A DNA stretch of 64,000 bases from Bradyrhizobium diazoefficiens. GTDB taxonomy: Bacteria; Pseudomonadota; Alphaproteobacteria; Rhizobiales; Xanthobacteraceae. Position 1 is the first letter of the stretch, and every line of letters begins with the position of its first letter. The notes under the pieces are model-generated. The model was not told the DNA's origin and did not search any database. It saw only the letters and a list, made by a program, of their open reading frames with translations. Position numbers and translations under genes: made by a program. Where the stretch lies: the NCBI RefSeq assembly GCF_016616235.1, contig NZ_CP067100.1:496001-560000 (forward strand), in the 5' to 3' direction. Positions 1 to 10,157 of this stretch are shown here, in pieces.

Positions 1-1509
<1,509 letters not shown>

Positions 1510-1560
1510 AGCGCGGATTTGTGAACGGTGGCTCACTGCGAAGTGAGTAGAAGGTTGAAC

Positions 1561-1588
1561 GAAGGCGGCCTATCACAAGGCCGCCTTC
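1561..1588 (+). terminator. Hairpin downstream of acnA
   Basis: A perfect 10-bp stem (GAAGGCGGCC / GGCCGCCTTC) encloses an 8-base loop, 52 bases after the acnA stop. No T-run follows on the plus strand, so it is either a weak or Rho-assisted terminator or an mRNA 3'-end stabiliser. Confidence 0.5.
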
Positions 1589-1716
1589 GCACGTTGCGGC
1601 ATACTTCAGATGGGCCCGCCCGGCGCAAATCCCGCCCCGGACGGTCGAATATGCCGCGCCCCGTAAGACTACGGTGACCATCAGGCGCTAAGCTTCCCCC
1701 CAACGAGTGGCGATGT

Positions 1717-2505
1717 GTGACGTTCGACATGACGACAATGACGGCTTCTAATCTGGTTTCGCGCTGGTCCGGTGCACTCTGGTCGGGAGCGCTTGGCATC
1801 TGCGCCATCGTCGCCATCATCCGTCCCGCCCACGCCGATCCCCGCGCCGTTGTCGAATTGTTTACCTCGCAGGGCTGCTCGTCCTGCCCGCCCGCCGACA
1901 AGATCATCGGCGATCTCTCCAGCGACCCCTCGATCATCGCGCTGAGCATGCCGATCGACTATTGGGATTATCTCGGCTGGAAGGACACGCTGGCGGATTC
2001 GCGTTTCTCGGCGCGGCAGCGCGCCTATTCGCGCATGCGCGGCGACCGCGAAGTCTACACGCCGCAGGTCGTGGTCAATGGCTCGACCCACGTCATCGGC
2101 AGCGATCGTGCCGGCATCGAGAATGCGATCGGCAAGACCGACAAGGGCAATGGCGTGATGAGCGTGCCGGTGACGATGTCGCTCTCGGGCAAGCAGATCA
2201 ACGTCTCGGTGGCCGCGAGCAAGGAGCCTGCTGTATCGCACGGCGAGGTCTGGATCTGCTCGGTCGCCAAGTCGGTGCCGATCTCGATCAGCCGCGGCGA
2301 AAATCGCGGACAGCAGATCACGTATCACAACGTCGTGCGCAACTTGCTCAAGGTCGGCGACTGGAACGGCCGTCCGGAAAGCTGGACCGTGCCGATCGAG
2401 AACCTCACGCGCGACGGCGTCGACGGCGCGGTGGTCTATGTCCAGGACGGCAGCCGCGACAGGCCCGGCCCGATGCTGGGCGCGGCGTACACGTCGCTGC
2501 ACTGA
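1717..2505 (+). CDS. DUF1223 family protein, thioredoxin-like, exported
   Basis: A 262-residue protein when read from the GTG at 1717; an in-frame ATG at 1729 would also work. The N-terminus has a hydrophobic segment ending in AHA (about residues 16-41), which looks like a signal peptide, so the protein is probably periplasmic. The mature part opens with VVELFTSQGCSSCPPAD, the CxxC signature of the DUF1223 thioredoxin-like family, followed by SMPIDYWDYLGWKD and YTPQVVVNG, both typical of the family. Its molecular function is not established; the CxxC suggests redox or metal handling. It stands alone between acnA and the repeat-rich region at 2506-3093. Confidence 0.88.
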   Translation: MTFDMTTMTASNLVSRWSGALWSGALGICAIVAIIRPAHADPRAVVELFTSQGCSSCPPADKIIGDLSSDPSIIALSMPIDYWDYLGWKDTLADSRFSARQRAYSRMRGDREVYTPQVVVNGSTHVIGSDRAGIENAIGKTDKGNGVMSVPVTMSLSGKQINVSVAASKEPAVSHGEVWICSVAKSVPISISRGENRGQQITYHNVVRNLLKVGDWNGRPESWTVPIENLTRDGVDGAVVYVQDGSRDRPGPMLGAAYTSLH

Positions 2506-2540
2506 AGCGAATTTCTCTCTAAGCGTCACACTCACTCTCA

Positions 2541-2654
2541 ACCCTCATGGTGAGGAGCGCGCTCTTGCGCGCGTCTCGAACCATGCAAGGCCCGCCGACG
2601 CATCCCGGCCTCGATCCTTCGAGACGCCGCTTCGCGGCTCCTCCGGATGAGGGG
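2541..2654. repeat. Palindromic intergenic repeat
   Basis: The outer arms CCTCATGGTGAGGAG and CTCCTCCGGATGAGG are imperfect inverted copies. Inner arms include GCGCGCTCTTGCGCGC and GAGACGCCGCTTCGCGGCTC. It has the form of the REP-like elements common between genes in this lineage and carries no convincing coding sequence. Confidence 0.7.
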
Positions 2655-2715
2655 AAAGAGTGCTCGCGTTGGATGTTGGATGGAAATTCGGCGCGTCAGA
2701 AACATCCCGACACAA

Positions 2716-2880
2716 ACAAAAAAGGACCAACTTGCGTTGGCCCTCCTTGTCGCGCGTACAGACCCGATCCTGTTCGACCCCGGGGGGCTGGGGGCTGAGG
2801 AATCCGGAACCGAAAGGACCGGGCCAACGCACATAGGTCTTTTCGCAGTGCAGGGCGGCGGGCGCTGGGCGGAAAAGCGG
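2716..2880 (-). ncRNA. Candidate small RNA ending in an intrinsic terminator
   Basis: On the minus strand, GGGCCAAC-GCAA-GTTGGTCC (2724-2743) is followed by six T (2718-2723), a well-formed intrinsic terminator. No minus-strand protein gene lies upstream, since the next genes on both sides are on the plus strand. An 11-base arm TGCGTTGGCCC (2733-2743) is perfectly complementary to GGGCCAACGCA (2821-2831), so a transcript could close into a long rod that competes with the terminator stem. The 5' end is unknown; a weak -10-like CATACT on the minus strand near 2887 would give about 170 nt. I could not assign it to 6S, SRP, tmRNA or RNase P from remembered motifs. Confidence 0.4.
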
Positions 2881-3093
2881 CGACAGTATGATTCCTGCTA
2901 ACGATCCCGTGACGGTTTGCCGCGACAGAGTTCCACCATTGCGTGTGGGCTGATTTGCGCCCGATCAGGCGACGAGTTCCCGCAAGGCCCTTGCGGCCAG
3001 GACCGGTTGGCGCAATCATGCGATTGTCATGATCCGCGGTCCGGGGACGGTTTCGCGGGCGAGGTCATGCTGCGCGATGAGGAGCCGCTTCCC

Positions 3094-3465
3094 ATGAGTC
3101 TGATGTCGGAGGATGCCGATCCGAGCGAGCAGCGCGCGGCGCCCCGCCCCGCCGCGGCGAATGCGCAACCGAACCGGGTGACGTTCAACCGGCTCGAGCT
3201 GCACCGTATCCTCAATCTCTATGGCCGCATGGTCGCCGACGGCGAGTGGCGCGACTATGCCATCGACTTCCTGAAGGACCGCGCGGTGTTCTCGGTCTAT
3301 CGCCGCGCCTCGGAAGTGCCGATCTACCGCATCGAGAAGGACCCGCGGCTTGCGCGCAAGCAGGGCATGTACAGCGTGATCTCGGCCACCGGCCTGATCC
3401 TGCGCCGCGGCCACGAGCTCGAGCGCGTGCTGCTGGTGATCGATCGCAAATTGGCGGTGGTGTAG
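3094..3465 (+). CDS. DUF2794 domain-containing protein
   Basis: A 123-residue soluble protein. The ATG at 3094 is preferred because GAGGAG lies at about 3078-3084 with normal spacing; the frame is open further upstream but that part does not look coding. The first 30 residues are polar and disordered (EDADPSEQRAAPRPAA). The conserved body runs from VTFNRLELHRILNLYGRMV to RVLLVIDRKLAVV, the pattern of the short DUF2794 family found in alphaproteobacteria. Its function is unknown. There is no signal peptide or membrane segment. It is preceded by a 588-base non-coding region and followed by a palindromic repeat, so it is probably monocistronic. Confidence 0.88.
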   Translation: MSLMSEDADPSEQRAAPRPAAANAQPNRVTFNRLELHRILNLYGRMVADGEWRDYAIDFLKDRAVFSVYRRASEVPIYRIEKDPRLARKQGMYSVISATGLILRRGHELERVLLVIDRKLAVV

Positions 3466-3482
3466 GCCACGCGAGCGGTGCC

Positions 3483-3572
3483 GTACGGTGGGCAAAGCGA
3501 AGCGTGCCCACCATGCTTGCTTATGATGAGAGATGGTGGGCACGGCGCTTTGCGCCTTTTCCCACCCCTACG
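3483..3572. repeat. Palindromic intergenic repeat (GGTGGGCA type)
   Basis: GGTGGGCAAAGCGAAGCGTGCCCACC forms one hairpin, followed by GGTGGGCACGGCGCTTTGCGCC...CCCACC. It lies between the convergent DUF2794 and acetyltransferase genes and may end both transcripts. Confidence 0.7.
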
Positions 3573-3580
3573 AGACTGCC

Positions 3581-4111
3581 CTACTTGGTTGGCACCGTCT
3601 TCGCGCCCTCGCCAAGGTCGCGCTGCATCATCACCGTGTCCAGCCAGCGGCCGAATTTCAGCCCGACATTGGGATGCGTGCCGATCATCTTGAAGCCGCC
3701 CTTGGTGTGGACGCCGATCGAGCCGGCATTGGCGGAGTCGCCGATCACCGCGATCATCTGGCGGAAGCCGCGCGCCTCGCATTCGGTGATCAGCCGCTCC
3801 AGCAGCAAGGAGCCGATGCCGCGGCGATGGAACGAAGGATCGAGATAGATCGAGTTCTCGACCGTGAAGCGATAGGCCGGCCGCGGCCGGTAGGCGCCCG
3901 CATAGGCGTAGCCGGCCACGCGGCCGTCGAGGATGGCGACGAAATAAGGGTAGCCGCCATCGACCAGCGCGCGATAGCGGCGCGTCATTTCAGTGAGGTC
4001 GGGCGGATCCAGCTCGAAGGTCGCGGTGCCCTCGCGGACGGCCTGCTGGTAGATGGCGGTGATGGCGGGGAGGTGGGCCTCGGTCGTGGGCCTGATTTCA
4101 GGTGCGGACAT
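3581..4111 (-). CDS. GNAT N-acetyltransferase, phosphinothricin-acetyltransferase-like
   Basis: A 176-residue protein with the single-domain GNAT fold. The acetyl-CoA loop reads HRRGIGSLLLERLI (about residues 94-107), preceded by the core strand VENSIYLDP. The N-terminal IRPTTEAHLPAITAIYQQAV, the YRALVDGGYPYFVA block and the ending GRWLDTVMMQRDLG all resemble the phosphinothricin/methionine-sulfoximine acetyltransferase (Pat/MddA) subfamily. That subfamily acetylates small amino-acid analogues using acetyl-CoA, but the real substrate here cannot be read from sequence. It is monocistronic and converges with the DUF2794 gene. Confidence 0.88.
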   Translation of the reverse strand: MSAPEIRPTTEAHLPAITAIYQQAVREGTATFELDPPDLTEMTRRYRALVDGGYPYFVAILDGRVAGYAYAGAYRPRPAYRFTVENSIYLDPSFHRRGIGSLLLERLITECEARGFRQMIAVIGDSANAGSIGVHTKGGFKMIGTHPNVGLKFGRWLDTVMMQRDLGEGAKTVPTK

Positions 4112-4212
4112 ATCCTCAGACTAGAGCCTCCGCCCGGCTGCCGGAAGGGGCCTTGGCGCATCCGTACACTCCGTCGGTGCGAGGGCAGCCTCCATTGCAT
4201 TTTTCTCTCTCT

Positions 4213-4314
4213 CGTCATTCCCCGCGAAGGCGGGGAATCCAGTACGCCGCGGCTTCTCGGTCAATCACGACCGCCTCTGGAATACTGGATCGCCCGCCTT
4301 CGCGGGCGATGACA
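4213..4314. repeat. Palindromic intergenic repeat (CATTCCCCGCGAAGGCGGGGAATCCAGTA type)
   Basis: One end is a hairpin CCCCGCGAAGGCGGGG, the other CGCCCGCCTTCGCGGGCG. The inner arms ATCCAGTA and TACTGGAT are inverted. The same family recurs at 18697-18796 and, split by an IS30 element, at 22939-24471. Confidence 0.8.
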
Positions 4315-4347
4315 CCAAGCATATGGCGGCAGCCACGGGCCACATAC

Positions 4348-4374
4348 AAAAACCCCGGCCTTTCGGCCGGGGTT
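4348..4374 (-). terminator. Intrinsic terminator of the BI-1-like gene
   Basis: On the minus strand CCCCGGCC-GAAA-GGCCGGGG is followed by TTTTT. It lies 26 bases after the stop of the gene at 4400-5191: a strong Rho-independent terminator. Confidence 0.9.
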
Positions 4375-4399
4375 CGTGTCCGTTCTCTCGGTCTATCGC

Positions 4400-5191
4400 T
4401 TAATCGCGCTGGCCGAGGAGCTGCAAGAGCAGCGTGAACAGGTTGATGAAGTTCAGGTACAGCGACAGCGCGCCGGTGATGGCCGCACGTTCTGCGATGT
4501 CACCGCCGGCCGAGGCGTAGCCGTAGATGTAGTCGTTCTTCAGCCGCTGGGTGTCCCAGGCGGTGAGGCCCGCGAACACCAGCACGCCGACTACCGAGAC
4601 GATGAACTGCAGCATCGTGCTCGCCAGGAACAGGTTCACCAGGCTCGCGATGATGATGCCGATCAGGCCCATGAACAGGAACGAGCCCATCCCGGTCAGG
4701 TCACGCTTGGTGGTGTACCCGTAGAGGCTGAGCGCACCGAAGGTCGCCGCGGTGATGAAGAACACCCGCACGATCGAGGTGTGCGTGAACACCAGGAAGA
4801 TCGACGAGAGCGAGACACCCATCAGCGCCGCGAACACCCAGAACAGGATCTGGGCGGTCGACGGGGCGAGACGGTTGATGCCCGCCGAGATCACGAACAC
4901 CATGGCCAGCGGCGCGAGCATGAACAGCCACTTCAGGGGGCTGACGAACATCGCGTAGCCGAACGGCGTCAGGAACAGCTTGCCGACACGGACGGCTTCC
5001 GGGGTCGGAACATCGGTCACGGCAGCCATGTAGACGCCAAGCGCGGCAAGGCCAGTGATGGCAAGGCCGATGCTCATGTAATTGTAGATGCGCAGCATGT
5101 AGGCGCGCAGGCCGGCGTCGACCGTCGCGGCGTCAACACGCCCGGCGGCCCTGCCGAAAGGAGAAGCGTAGTTACGGTTGAGGTCCGACAT
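4400..5191 (-). CDS. Bax inhibitor-1/YccA family membrane protein
   Basis: The start is placed at MSDLNRNYASPFG (263 residues) because the upstream extension is not hydrophobic and looks non-coding. Seven hydrophobic segments follow, beginning at about residue 31 (YMLRIYNYMSIGLAITG) and ending with YLNFINLFTLLLQLLG, the typical ending of the BI-1 family. The AWDTQRLK motif near the sixth segment contains the conserved Asp thought to take part in pH- or calcium-dependent channel function in related proteins. It is an inner-membrane protein of unsettled bacterial role, related to YccA/YbhL. It is a single gene with its own terminator. Confidence 0.92.
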   Translation of the reverse strand: MSDLNRNYASPFGRAAGRVDAATVDAGLRAYMLRIYNYMSIGLAITGLAALGVYMAAVTDVPTPEAVRVGKLFLTPFGYAMFVSPLKWLFMLAPLAMVFVISAGINRLAPSTAQILFWVFAALMGVSLSSIFLVFTHTSIVRVFFITAATFGALSLYGYTTKRDLTGMGSFLFMGLIGIIIASLVNLFLASTMLQFIVSVVGVLVFAGLTAWDTQRLKNDYIYGYASAGGDIAERAAITGALSLYLNFINLFTLLLQLLGQRD

Positions 5192-5463
5192 GGTCGAATT
5201 CCCGTTGGTTGGCCGGTCCGGCATGAGGGTCGCCATGCCGCCGGTTCGTCAAATTCTATCCCGGATACCGATGTCGGCCGTCATTAAATTTGGCTAACAA
5301 TCGGGGCTCCGGACCCATTCGATATGTGGGAAACTAACACATTCGCCGCAACCGTCCACGCGCGGCTGAATGTCGCCCTCACTCATAATCCTGGCGCAGG
5401 CGGACGTGGTTAATCGCGGGAATCGTGCGATTCCGCTCCAGTGCGGCCGGCCGCTACACTTTG

Positions 5464-8034
5464 TCACAAATTCCGCAACACCGTGGCGGGCTTTTTGTTC
5501 AATGCCAGCAGCGTGCCGGCAAGCCCGAGCCCGACGGTGACGATAAGGGCGGCCGCGACCACGCCGGCGGCGCTGCCGGCCTGCCAGACGAAGCTCAGGG
5601 TCATCAGCCGCGTCACGATCATCCAGGCCGCGATGCTGCCGGCGATCACGCCGAACACCGCGGTGGCAAGCCCGATCAGGAGGTATTCGAGGGCGTAGGC
5701 GCCGAGCAGCCTCAGCCGGGTCGCGCCCAGGGTTTTGAGGATCACCGCATCGTAGACGCGATGACGGTGGCCGGCCGCAAGCGCTCCGCCCAGTACCAGG
5801 ATCGCCGAAATCAGGGTCACGGCGCTGGCGCCGCGGATCGCCAGCGCGAGGTTGGTCACGACCGCGCCGACCGTCTCCATCACCTCGCGCACGCGCACGC
5901 TGGTCACCATCGGATAGGCGTCGGCCACCTGTTTGATGATCTTGCCGTCGCCGGTCGCATCGCCGCCGGATTCGGTCAGCGTCGCGATGTGGGTGTGCGG
6001 CGCGCCTTTGAAGGCGTTCGGCGAGAACACCAGCACGAAATTGATGCCCATGCCCTGCCAGTCGATCGTGCGCAGATTGCCGATTTTGGCCGGGATGTCG
6101 CGGCCGAGCACGTTGACCACGATCTCGTCGCCGAGCTTGAGGTCGAGCCCGTCGGCGATCTTCTTCTCCATCGAGACCAGCAGCGGTCCGGAATAGTCGG
6201 GGCCCCACCATTCGCCCTCGACCACCTTCGAGCCCTTCGGCAATTCGCCGGTATAGGTCAGACCGCGGTCGCTTTGCAGCACCCATTCGGAATCGGTGGT
6301 CGGCTTGAGGTCCTCGGCACGGACGCCGCGCGCGGCGACGATGCGGCCGCGGAGCATCGGCACGTCCTCGACCTTCGCGCCGGGCGCGATCTGGCGGAGA
6401 TAGCCGTCGAACTGTTCGGCCTGCGTGCTCGGGATGTCGATGAAGAAGAACGACGGTGCGCGCTCCGGCAAGGCTGCCAAGAACTGCCGGCGCAGATTGC
6501 CGTCGATCTGGGTGATGGTGACGAGCACGGCGAGCCCGAGTCCCAGCGACAGCACGACCGACGGCGTCAGCGCGCCGGGCCGGTGGATGTTGGCGATCGC
6601 CAGCCGCAGCATCGGCAGGCGCGTGCGCGGCAGGCGCCGCGCGATGGCCATCAGCAGCGCGGCGATGCCGCGCAGCAATGCGAACACGACGACGGAGGAG
6701 GCCACGAACACCGCGGCGATGCGCTTGTCGAAGGAGAGGCCGATCACGACGGCGATCAGCAGCGCGACCACGATACCCATGAACACGACATAGCCGAGGC
6801 GCGGCCGGTGCCATTCGGAGCTGATGGTGTCGCGGAACAGCGCGGCGACCGGCACATCGTGCACGCGCCCGAGCGGCCACAGGCCGAACGCGAGCGCAGT
6901 GAGCAGGCCGTAGACGAAGGCCAGCGCGAGCTCGCCGGCATGCACCGCCGGCACCACCGGCAGCGGCAGCAGTTTTCCGAACAGGCCGACGATGGCGAAC
7001 GGCATCGCGGCGCCGAGCGCCAAGCCGATCACCGACCCGATCGCGGCGAGCAGGATCACTTGCGCGAGATAAATGCCGAACACGTCGCGCCCGGTGGCGC
7101 CGACCGCCTTGAAGGCCGCGATCACCTCGAGCTTGCGGTCGATATGGCTCTTCACGGCATTGGCGACGCCGACGCCGCCGACCAGCAGTGCGGCAAGGCC
7201 GACCAGCGTCAGGAATTGCGTGAAGCGGTTGATGTTGCGCTCGAGCTGCGGTGAGGCATTGGAGCGGCTGCGGATCTCCCAGCCGGCCTGCGGCGCCGCG
7301 TTGCGCGCATCGTTGATGAAGGTTTCGGTGGCGCGCTCGCTGTTGGCGCCATCAGGCAGCTTCACCCGGTAGACCCAGCGCACCAGGCTACCGGGCTGGA
7401 TCAAACCGGTGGCGCGCAGGCCCGCCTCGCTGATCAGGAAGCGCGGACCGAAGCCGATGCCGCCGGCGAGCTTGTCGGGCTCGGCCTCGACGGTCGAGCG
7501 GATCTGGAAGGTTGCCGAGCCAATGGTGACGCGGTCGCCGGTCTTCAGCGAGAGCCGCGCCAGCAGCGTCGGATCGGCGGCCGCGCCGAACGCGCCGTCG
7601 TGCTCGGCGAGCAGATCGGACAACGGCATCGGCGGCGCCAGCGTCAGCTGACCCAGCATTGGATAGGTACCGTCGACGGCCTTCATTTCGACCAGCGCGA
7701 GCTTGCCGTCAGTCGAGCGCGCCATGCCGCGCAGGGTCGCCGCGACCGAGACGGTGCCGCGCGAGCGCAGGAAGGCAACCTCGTCGGGCTTGGCCTCGCG
7801 CTGGAACAGCACGAAGGAGACGTCGCCGCCGAGCAGCGTGCGGCCCTCGCGGGCGAGACCGTCGGAGAGGCTCGCCGACACCGAACCGACGCCGGCGATC
7901 GCCATCACGCCGAGTGCGATGCAGGCGATGAAGACGTAGAAGCCGCGCAAGCCCCCGCGCAGTTCGCGCAGCGCATAGCGCATTGACAACGCGACGGCGC
8001 TGGGCTTCGCGAACGGTTCGGCCACAGCACTCAT
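5464..8034 (-). CDS. FtsX-family ABC transporter permease (YbbP-like)
   Basis: A long permease of 856 residues. It has an N-terminal membrane anchor (about 30-55), a large extracytoplasmic domain, then two FtsX-type modules: hydrophobic groups near 255-500 (FLTLVGLAALLVGGVGVANAV) and near 705-850 (VTLISAILVLGGALAAG). This size and layout match YbbP, the permease paired with YbbA. Its start codon overlaps the stop of the ATPase gene in an ATGA, so the two are translationally coupled. The pair is divergent from a TesA-like esterase, the same arrangement as ybbAP-tesA in Escherichia coli. Related systems often act on envelope lipids or lipoproteins; the actual substrate is unknown. Confidence 0.92.
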   Translation of the reverse strand: MSAVAEPFAKPSAVALSMRYALRELRGGLRGFYVFIACIALGVMAIAGVGSVSASLSDGLAREGRTLLGGDVSFVLFQREAKPDEVAFLRSRGTVSVAATLRGMARSTDGKLALVEMKAVDGTYPMLGQLTLAPPMPLSDLLAEHDGAFGAAADPTLLARLSLKTGDRVTIGSATFQIRSTVEAEPDKLAGGIGFGPRFLISEAGLRATGLIQPGSLVRWVYRVKLPDGANSERATETFINDARNAAPQAGWEIRSRSNASPQLERNINRFTQFLTLVGLAALLVGGVGVANAVKSHIDRKLEVIAAFKAVGATGRDVFGIYLAQVILLAAIGSVIGLALGAAMPFAIVGLFGKLLPLPVVPAVHAGELALAFVYGLLTALAFGLWPLGRVHDVPVAALFRDTISSEWHRPRLGYVVFMGIVVALLIAVVIGLSFDKRIAAVFVASSVVVFALLRGIAALLMAIARRLPRTRLPMLRLAIANIHRPGALTPSVVLSLGLGLAVLVTITQIDGNLRRQFLAALPERAPSFFFIDIPSTQAEQFDGYLRQIAPGAKVEDVPMLRGRIVAARGVRAEDLKPTTDSEWVLQSDRGLTYTGELPKGSKVVEGEWWGPDYSGPLLVSMEKKIADGLDLKLGDEIVVNVLGRDIPAKIGNLRTIDWQGMGINFVLVFSPNAFKGAPHTHIATLTESGGDATGDGKIIKQVADAYPMVTSVRVREVMETVGAVVTNLALAIRGASAVTLISAILVLGGALAAGHRHRVYDAVILKTLGATRLRLLGAYALEYLLIGLATAVFGVIAGSIAAWMIVTRLMTLSFVWQAGSAAGVVAAALIVTVGLGLAGTLLALNKKPATVLRNL

Positions 8035-8750
8035 GCCGGCGCAGACTGCGTGTCGATGCGGCCCGAGCGCAGGCGGATGACGCGATCGCAGCGATGGGCG
8101 AGCGAAGCATCGTGCGTGACCAGCACCAGGGTCATGCCGCGCTCGGCATGCTTGGTGAAGAGCAGATCGACAATCTGCTTTCCGGTGGCCTCGTCGAGAT
8201 TGCCGGTCGGCTCGTCGGCAACGAGAATGGCGGGATCGGGCGCCAGCGCACGCGCGAGCGCGACGCGCTGCTGCTCGCCGCCCGACAGCTGCGTCGGATA
8301 GTGATGCAGGCGATCACCGAGCCCGACCGATTGCAGCTCCTGCGCCGCACGCTTGGCCGCATCGGGATTGCCGGCGAGCTCGAGCGGCACGGCGACGTTC
8401 TCCAGCGCCGTCATGGTCGGGATCAGATGGAAGGACTGGAATACGATGCCGACCTGGCGGCCGCGGAAGCGGGCCAGCGCGTCCTCGTCGAGGGCATTGA
8501 AAGGCGTGCCTGAGACCACCACCTCTCCGCTATCAGGACGCTCCAACCCTGCCATCACCATCAGCAGTGTGGATTTGCCCGAGCCTGACGGGCCGATCAG
8601 GCCGATCGTCTCGCTACGGCCGACCCGCAGGCTGATATCCTTGAGGATGTGAACGCGTGCCGCGCCCGTACCCAATGAGAGATTGACGTTGGAGATGGCG
8701 ATGGTGTCCGCGGCAGCGGCGAGCGAAGAGGAAGAGATGCGAGTGTCCAT
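8031..8750 (-). CDS. ABC transporter ATP-binding protein (YbbA-like)
   Basis: A 239-residue ATPase. The Walker A motif is GPSGSGKST, the signature LSGGEQQRVALARAL, Walker B ILVADEPTGNLD, and the switch His lies in VLVTHDASLAHRC. This is the MacB/LolD/YbbA class that powers FtsX-type exporters, and the permease follows directly with a 4-base overlap. The ATG at 8750 is chosen. It sits in a CCATGG whose other strand gives a possible start for the divergent esterase gene, so the two starts overlap. A GTG-like extension six codons upstream is possible but less likely. Confidence 0.95.
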   Translation of the reverse strand: MDTRISSSSLAAAADTIAISNVNLSLGTGAARVHILKDISLRVGRSETIGLIGPSGSGKSTLLMVMAGLERPDSGEVVVSGTPFNALDEDALARFRGRQVGIVFQSFHLIPTMTALENVAVPLELAGNPDAAKRAAQELQSVGLGDRLHHYPTQLSGGEQQRVALARALAPDPAILVADEPTGNLDEATGKQIVDLLFTKHAERGMTLVLVTHDASLAHRCDRVIRLRSGRIDTQSAPA

Positions 8751-9441
8751 GGTCCGGTCATATGGCAACTCCGCACGCGCGGTCGAGAGGCGTTACGGAT
8801 TGTTCATGCACATAGCCGTGTTGATGCTCGCTTTGATGACGATTGCGAAACCGGCTTGGGCGGACGCGACAAAGCCGGTCAAGCTTGTCGTTCTCGGCGA
8901 TTCCTTGAGCGCGGGCCTTGGCCTTCCGGGTCAGGAGGCATTCCCCATCAAGCTTCAAAAAGCCTTGCAGGCCAAAGGCATAGCTGTCGAGATGACCAAT
9001 GCCGGGGTGTCCGGCGACACCGCCTCCGGCGGCCGCGACCGGCTCGACTGGTCGGTGCCCGATGGAACCGATGGTGTCATCGTCGAGCTCGGCGCCAACG
9101 ACGCGCTGCGCGGCATCGATCCCGATCTGACGCGCAAAGCGCTGACCGAGATCGTCCAGCGCCTCAAGGCGCGCAAGATTCCGGTGATGCTGTGCGGCAT
9201 GCTGGCGCCGCCGAATTACGGCGCCGAATACGCCGCGCGCTTCAATTCGATTTATCCGGATCTGGCAAAACAATTCGACGTGCCGCTTTATCCGTTCTTC
9301 CTCGACGGCGTCGCCGCCGACGCCAAGCTCAACCAGGCCGACGGCATTCATCCGACGGCAGTCGGCATCGACATCATTGTCGGCAAGATCATGCCCACAG
9401 TGGAGGCATTCCTTGGCACGATCAACGAGCAACGGCGTTGA
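8749..9441 (+). CDS. tesA: Arylesterase/lysophospholipase, GDSL (SGNH) family
   Basis: An SGNH hydrolase, 230 residues from the ATG at 8749 or 211 from the ATG at 8806. A hydrophobic segment HIAVLMLALMTIAKPAWA forms a signal peptide, so it is periplasmic. Block I is VVLGDSLSAGLG with the nucleophile Ser; block II GVSGDTASGG gives the Gly; block III ELGANDALRG the Asn; block V DGIHP the Asp and His. Family members hydrolyse acyl esters such as lysophospholipids and acyl-CoA analogues. It is divergent from the ybbAP-like ABC genes, as tesA is in enterics, which suggests a shared role in envelope lipid turnover. Confidence 0.93.
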   Translation: MVRSYGNSARAVERRYGLFMHIAVLMLALMTIAKPAWADATKPVKLVVLGDSLSAGLGLPGQEAFPIKLQKALQAKGIAVEMTNAGVSGDTASGGRDRLDWSVPDGTDGVIVELGANDALRGIDPDLTRKALTEIVQRLKARKIPVMLCGMLAPPNYGAEYAARFNSIYPDLAKQFDVPLYPFFLDGVAADAKLNQADGIHPTAVGIDIIVGKIMPTVEAFLGTINEQRR

Positions 9442-9613
9442 AAAACAGGCAGCACTAACCCTAATTCCCAGGGTTTTCCCGGGGTGAGGCGCGGCATGCT
9501 TCGCAGAGTCACACAACTGCGATAGGAATCAGGGTACCGGTGATTCGTCACCGGCTCTAATTTGGATATGATCCATCCTGGGGATCATGCCCAAGCATCG
9601 GGAGTGCGAAACG

Positions 9614-10150
9614 ATGCCGCGTTTGTTCACTGGTCTGGAAATTCCGGCCGAGATCGGCCAGTCGCTTTCCAATCTCAGGGGCGGCCTTCCCGGCGCCCGG
9701 TGGATCGATCCCGAAAATTATCACGTCACCTTGCGCTTCATCGGCGATATCGACGGCGTCTCCGCCAACGAGATCGCCTCGATGCTGTTTCGCGTCGATC
9801 GCAAGCCGTTCGAGGTCAAGGTGCAGGGGCTGACCAGCTTCGGCGGCCGCAAGCCGCGCGCGGTGGTCGCCACCATCGCGCCGAGCAAGCCGCTGATGGA
9901 CTTGCAGGCCGAGCTCGAACGCATGATGCAGCGGATCGGTCTCGACCCGGAAGGACGCAAGTTCATCCCACACGTGACGCTGGCTCGGCTGCACGACGCC
10001 ACCGACCGTGATGTCGCTGATTATCTCTCGCTGCGCGGCTACTTCCCGAGCAAGGTGTTCATGGCCGAACGCTTCGTCCTGTTCTCGTCCCGCGCATCGA
10101 CGGGTGGTGGGCCGTATGTGGTCGAGGACGCCTACGAGCTGTGTGAGTAG
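9614..10150 (+). CDS. thpR: RNA 2',3'-cyclic phosphodiesterase
   Basis: A 178-residue 2H phosphoesterase, started at MPRLFTGLEIP, the normal N-terminus of the family. The two catalytic HxT motifs are HVTLRF (about residues 37-42) and HVTLARL (about 118-124). The enzyme opens 2',3'-cyclic phosphates on RNA ends and is also known as 2'-5' RNA ligase (LigT). The C-terminus ends in the typical GGPYVVEDAYELCE. It is a single gene; an imperfect inverted repeat lies downstream. Confidence 0.93.
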   Translation: MPRLFTGLEIPAEIGQSLSNLRGGLPGARWIDPENYHVTLRFIGDIDGVSANEIASMLFRVDRKPFEVKVQGLTSFGGRKPRAVVATIAPSKPLMDLQAELERMMQRIGLDPEGRKFIPHVTLARLHDATDRDVADYLSLRGYFPSKVFMAERFVLFSSRASTGGGPYVVEDAYELCE

Positions 10151-10157
10151 CGAGGCT

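Noticed and set aside
2716-2831. A riboswitch/attenuator controlling a downstream gene
   Set aside because: On the strand that carries the terminator there is no gene downstream; the next gene is convergent.
2716-2880. Identification of the candidate RNA as 6S, SRP RNA, tmRNA or RNase P RNA
   Set aside because: None of the motifs I know for those RNAs was seen, and the genes I would expect beside a 6S gene are absent.
5425-7254. A 609-codon frame antisense to the permease gene
   Set aside because: Composition is rich in Arg, His, Asp and Gln with no hydrophobic segments or motifs, as expected of a shadow frame.
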